DNA of 5,808 nt, from NCBI GenBank assembly GCA_002862325.1, contig PKCT01000148.1, forward strand, positions 1 through 5,808, read 5' to 3'. A program made the position numbers and the translations under genes. Of the stretch, positions 1 through 5,696 are shown in pieces (the stretch's first letter is position 1; every line of letters begins with the position of its first letter). The notes beneath the pieces are model-generated. The model saw only the letters and a program-made list of their open reading frames with translations. It was not told where the DNA came from and ran no database searches. The DNA is from Phycisphaerae bacterium. GTDB lineage: Bacteria; Planctomycetota; Phycisphaerae; Phycisphaerales; SM1A02.

Positions 1-1
1 C

Positions 2-730
2 GTCACCCTCGATCTCATGGCGACGTCCGACACGCCGATCACGGTCAACATCTCGCGCGACGACGCGTCGATCAATGAAGCGGTGACCGCGTTCGTCGAT
101 GGATTCAATTCCGTCATCGAGGCCTTCAACTCGTACGACAGCTACGACTCCGAGACCGACACCCGGGGGCCTCTGCTCGGGGATCCGACCGTGGCGAGGG
201 TTCGGGGCGAGATGTATCGAGCGCTGCAGCAGCGTGCGGTCGGCGTGGACACGCAGTACCAGTTCCTCTCGGAGGTCGGTATTCGCGTGAGCACCAACGG
301 ACAGATCAAGCTCGACGAGGCGAAGTTCTCCGCCGCCTACGAGTCGGACCCCGCCGCCGTGAAGAACCTCTTCGAGGCGTTCAAGCAGCAGGGGTCCTCC
401 ACCAAGACGATTGCGCCGGGAATCACGGTCGAGGAATCGACGACGACCTACAGCGCCCTCGGTTTCGGCGACATCTTCGATCAGCTGGTGGATCGCCTCA
501 CGAACTCGATCGACGGCACGCTCACGATCGCGGACCGGCAGTTCCAGACCCTCATCGACGCTCAGGACGATCGGATCGAACGGATCGATGAACGTCTTGA
601 TGCGAAGCGACTTCGTTTGCAGCGGCAGTTCGCCACCATGGAGGAGACTCTGGCTCGCCTGCAGTCGCAGCAGAGCTCCCTCGGTGCGATCAGCCAGAAC
701 CTGGCCACCGCCGGTGCCCTTCTGGGTTGA
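2..730 (+). CDS. fliD: Flagellar hook-associated protein 2 (filament cap FliD), C-terminal part, 5' end outside window
   Basis: FliD forms the cap at the distal end of the flagellum and promotes flagellin polymerisation outside the cell. The frame is open from the left edge and encodes 242 residues before TGA at 728-730. The ATG at 17 is an internal Met, because the residues before it (VTLDL) already fit the family's beta-strand leading into the 'TPITVNISRD' segment. Visible FliD C-domain marks, in partial numbering: 'GPLLGDPTVARVRGEM' at about 56-71, 'LSEVGIRVSTNGQIKLDEAKF' region at 89-109 followed by 'DPAAVKNLF', and a charged heptad-like helix at about 176-224 (RIERIDERLDAKRLRLQRQF, then 'ATMEETLARLQSQQSSL'). 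That terminal helix is the coiled coil through which FliD polymerises and contacts its chaperone. fliS follows downstream, the usual gene order. The N-terminal D0 portion is missing only because of the window edge. Identity is confident. Confidence 0.93.
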   Translation, partial: VTLDLMATSDTPITVNISRDDASINEAVTAFVDGFNSVIEAFNSYDSYDSETDTRGPLLGDPTVARVRGEMYRALQQRAVGVDTQYQFLSEVGIRVSTNGQIKLDEAKFSAAYESDPAAVKNLFEAFKQQGSSTKTIAPGITVEESTTTYSALGFGDIFDQLVDRLTNSIDGTLTIADRQFQTLIDAQDDRIERIDERLDAKRLRLQRQFATMEETLARLQSQQSSLGAISQNLATAGALLG

Positions 731-820
731 CGCTGTGGGCGGTATTTGCGCGTCGGCGTCGGCCTTTGGTCCGATTTTCACCCGGTGTGCTCGCGGAAGC
801 TCAGTATCCGAGACGTTTCG

Positions 821-828
821 GCCGATGA
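821..828 (+). promoter_or_regulatory. Possible sigma-28 (FliA) -10 element before fliS
   Basis: GCCGATGA matches the FliA -10 consensus GCCGATAA at 7 of 8 positions. It lies in the 108-base fliD-fliS spacer, and fliS is a late flagellar gene often under FliA. The -35 side is poor: with the standard 11-base spacer it reads CAGTATCC, only 2 of 8 matches to TAAAGTTT. Initiation from it would fall about 3-5 bases before the fliS ATG at 839, giving a nearly leaderless message. The match may be chance in GC-rich DNA, and fliS may simply be read through from fliD. Confidence 0.22.
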
Positions 829-838
829 ACTCAACACC

Positions 839-1306
839 ATGATGAACCCAGGCGCACAGTCGTATCTTCGTACCAAGGTGATGACCGCCTCGCCCGCGGA
901 GCTTCGGCTCATGCTGATCGACGGCGCCATTCGCTTCGCCGAGCAATGTCGTGGCGGACTCGCCGACAAGGACTTCGAGCAGGCGTATGAAGGAAGCCGA
1001 CAGTGTCGCGCGATCCTCACCGAGCTTCTCTCCGGTCTCAAGCCGGAACACGATCCGACGCTCGCCCAACGGCTCAACAGCCTCTACACGTTCATGATCT
1101 CCAAGCTCATGGAGGGCATGAGCGAACGAAGTCCCGCGTGCATCGCGGAAGTGGTTCAGCTTCTGAAGTTCGAACGCGAGACCTGGGAGATGGTGCTGGC
1201 CCAACTCGCCTCAGCCGAGACGACGGAAGCAACGCCCACCGCGTCCGTGGATGGTCAGGCGGTCGAGGCGCCAAGTTCGGGCGACCGGCTGCATCTCGCC
1301 GGTTGA
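839..1306 (+). CDS. fliS: Flagellin export chaperone FliS
   Basis: FliS binds the C-terminus of newly made flagellin in the cytoplasm, preventing early polymerisation and delivering it to the flagellar type III export gate. From ATG 839 the protein has 155 residues. The family signature lies where expected near the N-terminus: Y9, 'VMTASPAEL' at 14-22 and 'LMLIDGAIRF' at 24-33. Further helices carry 'SLYTFMISKLMEG' at 81-93 and 'LLKFERETWEMVLAQL' at 108-123, matching the end of the FliS helical bundle. A Thr/Ala/Ser-rich tail of about 30 residues follows, slightly longer than usual for this family of roughly 130 residues. ATG 839 or the adjacent ATG 842 is preferred over an in-frame TTG at 746, because FliS proteins start a few residues before the conserved Tyr and the extra 31 codons have no family resemblance. 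No clear Shine-Dalgarno sequence precedes either ATG. It sits 108 bases after fliD and ends 9 bases from convergent wecB. Confidence 0.92.
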   Translation: MMNPGAQSYLRTKVMTASPAELRLMLIDGAIRFAEQCRGGLADKDFEQAYEGSRQCRAILTELLSGLKPEHDPTLAQRLNSLYTFMISKLMEGMSERSPACIAEVVQLLKFERETWEMVLAQLASAETTEATPTASVDGQAVEAPSSGDRLHLAG

Positions 1307-1315
1307 GCCGCTGAT

Positions 1316-2473
1316 TCACCCAAGCCTGCTTCGAAGGTAGTCCAGGATTCTGGATGCCGCCCGTCCATCGCCGTAGGGGTTCTGCGCCTCTGACATTCGA
1401 GCGTATTCTGCCGGATCGTCCATCAGTCGACTGACTTCACCGACGATCGCGGCATCGTCGGTGCCGACGAGCTTCACGGTCCCGGCATGGACCCCTTCCG
1501 GACGCTCGGTGGTGTCGCGCATCACGAGCACGGGCTTTCCGAGACTCGGGGCCTCTTCCTGGACCCCACCGGAATCGGTGAGGATCAGCTTCGCCCCGGA
1601 CATCAGATGGATGAAGAGCCGGTAGTGGAGGGGTGGGAGGAGCACGATGTTCTCGCGGTCGCCGAGGATTCCTCGAACCACGTCGTTCACGTTCGGGTTC
1701 AGGTGCACCGGATAGATCAGCCTGCAGTCCGGATAACGCTCAGCGAGGGCGATGATCGCACGGCAGATCCGCTCGAAGCCGTCGCCGAAGTTCTCCCGCC
1801 GATGCCCGGTGATCAGGATGTATTCACGGTCGTCGAGTCGGGTCAGCGGACTGCCGGTCTCTTCGAGAAGACCCTTCAGCTCCGCGGCGAGCGAAGCCTT
1901 GAGCGTCTCGTCCGACTTCTGTCGTTCTGATTCCCACAGGAGCGCGTCGATCACCGTATTGCCGGTGACGACCATGTCCTCCTCGGCCACGCCTTCGTTC
2001 ACGAGGTGTTCACGCGCGCCGTCGGTGGGGGGGAAGTGGTAGCTCACCAGTTTCGAGGCGAGGACCCGGTTCGCCTCCTCGGGGAAGGGGGATCGCATGT
2101 TGTGGGTGCGAAGGCCCGCCTCCACGTGGCCCACGGGAATGTTGCGATAGAAGCCACACAACGCACCGACCATGACCGAGGTCGTGTCGCCCTGCACCAG
2201 CAACGCGTCGGGCTTGATCTCTTCGAGCATCCCGTCGATCGATTCGGCGAGACGCGCGGTCAGTCCCGCGAGGGTCTGGTTCCGGGTCATGACCGCGAGA
2301 TCACGGTCGAGCTTCAGATCGAACACCGAGAGGACTTGGGCGAGCATCTCGCGATGCTGTCCGGTCGAGACCAGGATCGGCTCGAAGTCGTCGCTTTCGA
2401 CGAGTGCACGTTGGACGGGTGCCATCTTGATGGCTTCGGGGCGAGTCCCCATCAGGACCACGGTGCGGATCAT
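1316..2473 (-). CDS. wecB: UDP-N-acetylglucosamine 2-epimerase (non-hydrolysing)
   Basis: This cytoplasmic enzyme interconverts UDP-GlcNAc and UDP-ManNAc, the first step towards ManNAc/ManNAcA-containing surface glycans. The 385-residue protein is full length for the family. Two Rossmann-like halves (GT-B fold) are marked by 'MGTRPEAIKMAPV' at 8-20, 'STGQHREML' at 36-44, 'QGDTTS' at 94-99, 'GHVEAGLRT' at 115-123, 'PFPEEANR' at 129-136, 'TGHRRENFG' at 222-230, 'YPVHLNPNV' at 254-262 and 'LTDSGGVQEEAPSLGKPVL' at 298-316. D96, E118, E132 and H224 align with the catalytic set known from E. coli WecB (D95, E117, E131, H213), so activity is expected. It is the second gene of a minus-strand pair, 22 bases after wecC. 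A good ribosome site, GAGGAA (complement of 2481-2486), stands 7 bases before ATG and supports this start. A run of seven G (2027-2033) lies in frame. 'wecB' follows the E. coli name; mnaA is equivalent. Confidence 0.95.
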   Translation of the reverse strand: MIRTVVLMGTRPEAIKMAPVQRALVESDDFEPILVSTGQHREMLAQVLSVFDLKLDRDLAVMTRNQTLAGLTARLAESIDGMLEEIKPDALLVQGDTTSVMVGALCGFYRNIPVGHVEAGLRTHNMRSPFPEEANRVLASKLVSYHFPPTDGAREHLVNEGVAEEDMVVTGNTVIDALLWESERQKSDETLKASLAAELKGLLEETGSPLTRLDDREYILITGHRRENFGDGFERICRAIIALAERYPDCRLIYPVHLNPNVNDVVRGILGDRENIVLLPPLHYRLFIHLMSGAKLILTDSGGVQEEAPSLGKPVLVMRDTTERPEGVHAGTVKLVGTDDAAIVGEVSRLMDDPAEYARMSEAQNPYGDGRAASRILDYLRSRLG

Positions 2474-2480
2474 CGTCGAG

Positions 2481-2486
2481 TTCCTC
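2481..2486 (-). promoter_or_regulatory. Ribosome binding site of wecB
   Basis: On the minus strand GAGGAA lies 7 bases before the wecB ATG, inside the 22-base gap after wecC. It fixes the start choice and implies that wecB is translated independently from a shared wecC-wecB transcript. Confidence 0.6.
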
Positions 2487-2495
2487 GTGCAGGGG

Positions 2496-3728
2496 TCAGT
2501 CGATGTTGAGCTGGGCGAACATGCCGCAGACGTCGATCACGGCCTTTTCTCGGAGCCATTGCCGCGGCATGCGCTTGAACTGTCGGTGAGAGACGAGCAG
2601 GACGACGATGTCGATGTCCTCGAGGCCGTCTTCGAGCGGCCGGAGCGTGAGATCGGGATGCTCGTCCACGTACGGATCGATGGCGAAGACCTCGCCGATT
2701 CCGGCCTTCGCGAGATCGATCGCGATTTCGAGCGCGGGTGATTCCCGAAGATCGTCCACATCGGGCTTGTAGGCCAGTCCCAGGCACGCGATCCGGGGCT
2801 GTCGGAACCGCTCGGCCTTTCGTTTCACGCGGTCGACGATCCAGTCGGGCTTGCCTTCGTTGACCTCTCGCGAGGTGCGAATCAGCCGTGCCGTCTCCGG
2901 AACGAGCTCGACGATGAACCAGGGATCGACCGCGAGACAGTGTCCGCCGACGCCGGGACCCGGGGTGAGGATGTTCACACGAGGGTGGCGATTCGCGAGG
3001 GCTATGAGTTCCCAGACGTCGATCTCGAGCTCGTCGCAGACGAGAGAGAGTTCGTTCGCGAACGCGATGTTCGTGTCGCGGTAGCTGTTCTCCACCAGCT
3101 TGGCGAGTTCGGCGGTTCGCGCCGTGGTCTGGAGGACGCGGCCCGAGACGAACTTCTCGTAGAACGCCGCGGCGGCGGCGGTCGCAGCCTCATTCGTACC
3201 GCCGACGATTCGATCGTTTTCGATGACTTCCCGCAGGATGTGGCCGGGAAGCACCCGCTCGGGTGCGTGGGCGAAGTGCACCTCGCCGGGCTGCAGCCCG
3301 GATTCCTGAAGGATGATCTCCTCCATGCGTTCGGTCGCCTTGGGCGGACTCGTGGACTCGAGGATCACGATGTTCCCGGGACGGACGAATGGTGCGATCG
3401 CCTTCGACGCGGACCACACGGCGTTGAGATCCGCGGTCTTCTCCGAAGTCAGTGGTGTGGGCACGCAGACCATGAAGATGTCGGCTTCGACCGGTTCGGT
3501 GTGTGCCTTGAGTCGTCCGGAATCGACCGCGGCTCGAACCAGCAGGTCGAGCTCGGGTTCCACGATGTGCGTCTCGCCGGCATTGATCGTGTCGACCACG
3601 TCCTGGCTGATCTCGACGCCGTGGATGGTGAATCCCCGAGCGGCCAGGGCGGCGGATGTGGGGAGACCGATGTACCCGAGTCCCACCACGCAGATGGACT
3701 CGCGTTGCGGTTGGTTCTTCTTGCTCAT
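2496..3728 (-). CDS. wecC: UDP-N-acetyl-D-mannosamine 6-dehydrogenase (UDP-ManNAcA synthesis)
   Basis: The enzyme oxidises UDP-ManNAc twice with NAD+ to give UDP-N-acetyl-mannosaminuronate, using the WecB product. The 410 residues match the length of the nucleotide-sugar dehydrogenase family (E. coli WecC is about 420). An N-terminal NAD-binding Rossmann fold starts with 'VVGLGYIGLP' at 14-23. The central part carries 'STSPPKATE' at 125-133, 'HAPERVLPG' at 154-162 and 'AELAKLVENSYRDTNIAFAN' at 206-225, with the conserved Lys210 and Asn214. The catalytic cysteine is C264 in 'GPGVGGHCLAVDPWF' at 257-271. The C-terminal UDP-binding domain has 'LGLAYKPDVDDLRESPA' at 316-332. 'GGHCLAVDPWF' plus 'SREVNEGKPDWIV' favour a WecC/ManNAc-type dehydrogenase over UDP-glucose dehydrogenase, though a related UDP-HexNAc dehydrogenase is possible. 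Adjacent wecB supports ManNAc. It is first in the minus-strand pair. An Ala-rich stretch (181-188) looks like harmless GC-rich low complexity. No strong Shine-Dalgarno sequence precedes ATG 3728. Confidence 0.93.
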   Translation of the reverse strand: MSKKNQPQRESICVVGLGYIGLPTSAALAARGFTIHGVEISQDVVDTINAGETHIVEPELDLLVRAAVDSGRLKAHTEPVEADIFMVCVPTPLTSEKTADLNAVWSASKAIAPFVRPGNIVILESTSPPKATERMEEIILQESGLQPGEVHFAHAPERVLPGHILREVIENDRIVGGTNEAATAAAAAFYEKFVSGRVLQTTARTAELAKLVENSYRDTNIAFANELSLVCDELEIDVWELIALANRHPRVNILTPGPGVGGHCLAVDPWFIVELVPETARLIRTSREVNEGKPDWIVDRVKRKAERFRQPRIACLGLAYKPDVDDLRESPALEIAIDLAKAGIGEVFAIDPYVDEHPDLTLRPLEDGLEDIDIVVLLVSHRQFKRMPRQWLREKAVIDVCGMFAQLNID

Positions 3729-3790
3729 GGTTCTCTGGACCGACTGTTTGGCGGGCCGGTTACAACTGGGGGTTCCGGTGTGGAGCAGCG

Positions 3791-3817
3791 TTCAAAAACT
3801 GCCTGGACCAGTACAAT
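3791..3817 (+). promoter_or_regulatory. Candidate sigma-70-type promoter for glycosyltransferase-acyltransferase pair
   Basis: TTCAAA (4 of 6 to TTGACA) and TACAAT (5 of 6 to TATAAT) are separated by 15 bases, shorter than the ideal 17. The -10 ends 56 bases before the glycosyltransferase ATG, a normal leader length. Only the -10 is persuasive. Confidence 0.3.
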
Positions 3818-3861
3818 ACACGGAGTCGGGCGCCCGAGCGTCCTGCACATCGGCTCCATCA

Positions 3862-3869
3862 AGAGGGAG
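3862..3869 (+). promoter_or_regulatory. Ribosome binding site of the glycosyltransferase gene
   Basis: The purine-rich AGAGGGAG ends 4 bases before ATG 3874. It is the strongest Shine-Dalgarno-like sequence in this part of the window. It supports starting here, not at the far-upstream ATG of the same open frame at 3313, which lies antisense within wecC. Confidence 0.55.
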
Positions 3870-3873
3870 TTCC

Positions 3874-5007
3874 ATGGTCGACGAGGCGATATTCCGCGGA
3901 ACAATTGCCATTCAGGACGTGGTCCTCCCCGTCTATCGGAGGTCGATCTACGAGAAGCTTGCGACGCGGGTCGACGGTCGGCTTTCGATCCTCACCGGCC
4001 GTTCGGACGACGAGACGGGGGTGGTGACCACCACGGCCATCGAGGGGGCGGACTACACCCCGGTCGATGCCCGCAGATATCTGCCGTCGCCAGCCACCCT
4101 GATCTGGCAGCCCGGCGTGGTGGAATGGTTGGCTGAACGCTCACCAGACGTGTTCATCGCCAGCGGCAACGTCCGAATTCTGAGCACGCACCGAGCTCGA
4201 CGTTGGGCGAGGAAGCGGGGCATACCCGTCCTGGGCTGGGGACTGGGGACCATGATGCTGGCAAGCGGCTTCGAGTGGGCTCGACGTCCCCTGAGGAACC
4301 GCTTCTACCAGGGCTTCGACGGGATCGTCGCCTACAGCTCCCGAGCGAGGAACGAGTACGAGGCGGCGGGCGTGCCGGCGGATCGGATCTTCGTGGTCCA
4401 CAACTGCATCGCGCCTCGCCCGACCGAACCCGCCCCCGCGCGGCCCTCCTCCTTCGTCGATCGCCCGAGGATTCTCTTCGTGGGTCGGGTGTATTCGGGG
4501 AAGCGGCTCGACCTGATGATCGATGCGGTGGCCAGATTCCCCAAGGAGGATCGGCCAGTCATCGAGATCGTCGGTGAGGGTCCGGATCGCGACGACGTCG
4601 CCGCCTATGCGGCTTCGAAGCTCGATTCCGAGGACATCGTCTTCAGTGGGAAGCTCTTCGGGAAGGAATTGACCGCGGCGTTCGATCGGGCCGATCTCTT
4701 CGTCCTTCCCGGTCTGGGTGGATTGGCGATTCAGGAGGCCATGGCCCGCGCTCTGCCGGTGATCGTCGGCGAGGCGGACGGCACCCAGGACGATCTGGTG
4801 CGTCCGGAGAACGGATGGCTCTTCGACCCACCGACCGTGGATCATCTCCACCATCTGATCAGCGAGGCCTTCAGCGACGTCAGCCGCCTTCGCCGCATGG
4901 GCGACGAGAGCTATCGGATCGTCTACGAGGAACTCAACCTCGATCAGATGATCGTCGAGCTGGTCGATGCCGCCAATCGAATTCGAGAGATGGGAATATC
5001 CCGCTGA
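3874..5007 (+). CDS. GT-B glycosyltransferase, family 4-like
   Basis: This is a probable cytoplasmic, nucleotide-sugar-dependent glycosyltransferase of 377 residues; donor and acceptor are unknown. The C-terminal half is clearly group-1/GT4-like: 'ILFVGRVYSGKRLDLMIDAV' at 200-219, 'IEIVGEGPDRD' at 230-240, 'IVFSGKLFGKELTAAFDRAD' at 255-274, then 'LFVLPGLGGLAIQEAMARAL' at 275-294, 'PVIVGEADGTQDDLV' and 'NGWLFDP'. In the E-x7-E donor motif the first Glu position is Gly280 while the second, Glu288, is kept. The N-terminal half is more diverged but has the helix 'LPVYRRSIYEKLA' at 18-30 and a domain ending near 'VVHNCIAP' at 174-181. No transmembrane segment or signal peptide is visible. The frame stays open upstream into wecC antisense, but the ribosome site and the intergenic ATG mark the true start. 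It overlaps the acyltransferase gene by one base (TGATG), suggesting translational coupling and a shared pathway. Family is sure; substrate is not. Confidence 0.88.
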   Translation: MVDEAIFRGTIAIQDVVLPVYRRSIYEKLATRVDGRLSILTGRSDDETGVVTTTAIEGADYTPVDARRYLPSPATLIWQPGVVEWLAERSPDVFIASGNVRILSTHRARRWARKRGIPVLGWGLGTMMLASGFEWARRPLRNRFYQGFDGIVAYSSRARNEYEAAGVPADRIFVVHNCIAPRPTEPAPARPSSFVDRPRILFVGRVYSGKRLDLMIDAVARFPKEDRPVIEIVGEGPDRDDVAAYAASKLDSEDIVFSGKLFGKELTAAFDRADLFVLPGLGGLAIQEAMARALPVIVGEADGTQDDLVRPENGWLFDPPTVDHLHHLISEAFSDVSRLRRMGDESYRIVYEELNLDQMIVELVDAANRIREMGISR

Positions 5008-5582
5008 TGGCCCTCAAGTACCTGCTACATCGCGTTCTTGGTCAGGGCCGACTCTTCCTCGGGATTCGGGGTGTCGTCATCGGATTCCATCGTTGGCGAC
5101 GAGGGTTGCGCCACGTCGATCCTCGCGCATACGTCCAGAACTCCGCGGATGTGAAGCGGGACCTCACGGCGCATCCGTACGCCTATGTCGGACCCGAGTG
5201 CGTCGTGGGCCCCAAGGTGACGCTCGGCAAGTACGTGATGCTGGCTCCACGCGTCATGATCGTCGGGGCGGACCATCGAATAGACCTCCCCGGTACACCG
5301 ACGATCTTCGCGGGGCGCCCGGAGCTTCACGAGACCGTCATCGAGGACGATGCGTGGATCGGTGCGGGGTGCATCGTCATGGCGGGCGTGCGGATCGGAC
5401 GTGGGAGCGTGATCGCCGCGGGTTCGGTGGTCACCAAGGATGTTCCGCCCTACGAGATCCACGGGGGAATTCCCGCGAAGCTCATTCGACCGCGATTCAG
5501 CGACGACGCCGATCGAGAGAAGCACGATCGGATGCTCGACGAACCTGCGACCCGCGGCGCGATGGCGAGTCGTCGTCTCTGA
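5007..5582 (+). CDS. Hexapeptide-repeat (left-handed beta-helix) acyltransferase, probable sugar O- or N-acetyltransferase
   Basis: The 191-residue protein resembles the LbetaH/CatB-Vat group, which transfers acetyl from acetyl-CoA to sugars or small molecules and usually works as a trimer. Hexapeptide-like turns run from about 42 ('YVQNSADVKRDL') through 'AYVGPECVVGPKVTLGKYVM' at 59-78. An excursion follows, with 'VGADHRIDLPGTP' at 86-98; His90 is the candidate catalytic base. More coils come next, 'IEDDAWIGAGCIVMAGVRIG' at 112-131 and 'GSVIAAGSVVTKDVPPYEIH' at 133-152, then the family ending 'GGIPAKLIRPRF' at 153-164. The first 38 residues are basic with hydrophobic patches and might touch the membrane. 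Its ATG overlaps the glycosyltransferase TGA, so coupled translation is likely and explains the lack of a well-placed ribosome site. Context suggests acylation of the glycan or sugar handled by its neighbour; the acyl group and substrate are inferred. Confidence 0.88.
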   Translation: MALKYLLHRVLGQGRLFLGIRGVVIGFHRWRRGLRHVDPRAYVQNSADVKRDLTAHPYAYVGPECVVGPKVTLGKYVMLAPRVMIVGADHRIDLPGTPTIFAGRPELHETVIEDDAWIGAGCIVMAGVRIGRGSVIAAGSVVTKDVPPYEIHGGIPAKLIRPRFSDDADREKHDRMLDEPATRGAMASRRL

Positions 5583-5619
5583 TCCTCCGGACGGGATGCA
5601 CCGAGGTCATGCCGGCGTT

Positions 5620-5663
5620 GGATCGGGTCCACGACCGTCGCGTTCGGGACCTCCATCCGATCC
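5620..5663. repeat. Nested inverted repeat downstream of the acyltransferase gene
   Basis: GGATCGG (5620-5626) and CCGATCC (5657-5663) are perfect 7-base inverted arms. Inside them GGTCC (5626-5630) and GGACC (5647-5651) can also pair. The structure begins 38 bases after the acyltransferase stop. No T-run follows, so it is not a standard intrinsic terminator. It could slow transcription or be chance pairing in GC-rich DNA. Confidence 0.25.
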
Positions 5664-5696
5664 GTGGTCGGCGTCCGGTCGTGGTGGCTCGGGTTC

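Larger units (their letters stand above)
3729..3873. promoter_or_regulatory. Divergent intergenic region between wecC and the glycosyltransferase gene
   Basis: These 145 bases separate the start of wecC (minus) from the start of the glycosyltransferase gene (plus), so promoters for both transcripts should lie here. An A/T-richer patch at about 3791-3820 stands out against the GC-rich surroundings. On the + strand TACAAT (3812-3817) is a 5 of 6 match to a -10 box, with TTCAAA (3791-3796) as a poor -35 and a short 15-base spacer. No convincing minus-strand promoter or operator repeat was recognised. The role is inferred from gene orientation. Confidence 0.5.

Noticed and set aside
735..749. Possible sigma-54 promoter in the fliD-fliS spacer
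   Set aside because: The stretch looks like GG...TTGC, but GG and GC are separated by 9 bases and not the strict 10, and the -24 box is otherwise poor.
746..838. TTG-initiated N-terminal extension of FliS
   Set aside because: The FliS family begins a few residues before the conserved Tyr, which fits ATG 839/842. The extension is not FliS-like.
1286..1310. Hairpin CGGCT/AGCCG across the fliS stop as a terminator
   Set aside because: Only five base pairs with a 15-base loop and no T-run; well within chance in GC-rich DNA.
3165..3192. GCC/GGC-repeat-like stretch in wecC
   Set aside because: It encodes a short Ala-rich helix segment in frame, with mixed codons. It is not a true tandem repeat.
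3313..3873. Upstream in-frame extension of the glycosyltransferase (ATG 3313)
   Set aside because: The 187 extra codons lie antisense within wecC and across the spacer and have no family resemblance. A good ribosome site and ATG at 3874 explain the real start.
2940..4136. Long + strand open frame (398 codons) antisense to wecC
   Set aside because: It mirrors the wecC codons and crosses the promoter spacer. wecC has full family motifs, and the antisense product shows none. Long antisense frames are expected from G/C-biased third positions.
4141..4854. Minus-strand open frame (237 codons) under the glycosyltransferase
   Set aside because: It is a shadow of a well-supported gene with recognisable GT-B motifs, and its own translation has no recognisable domain.
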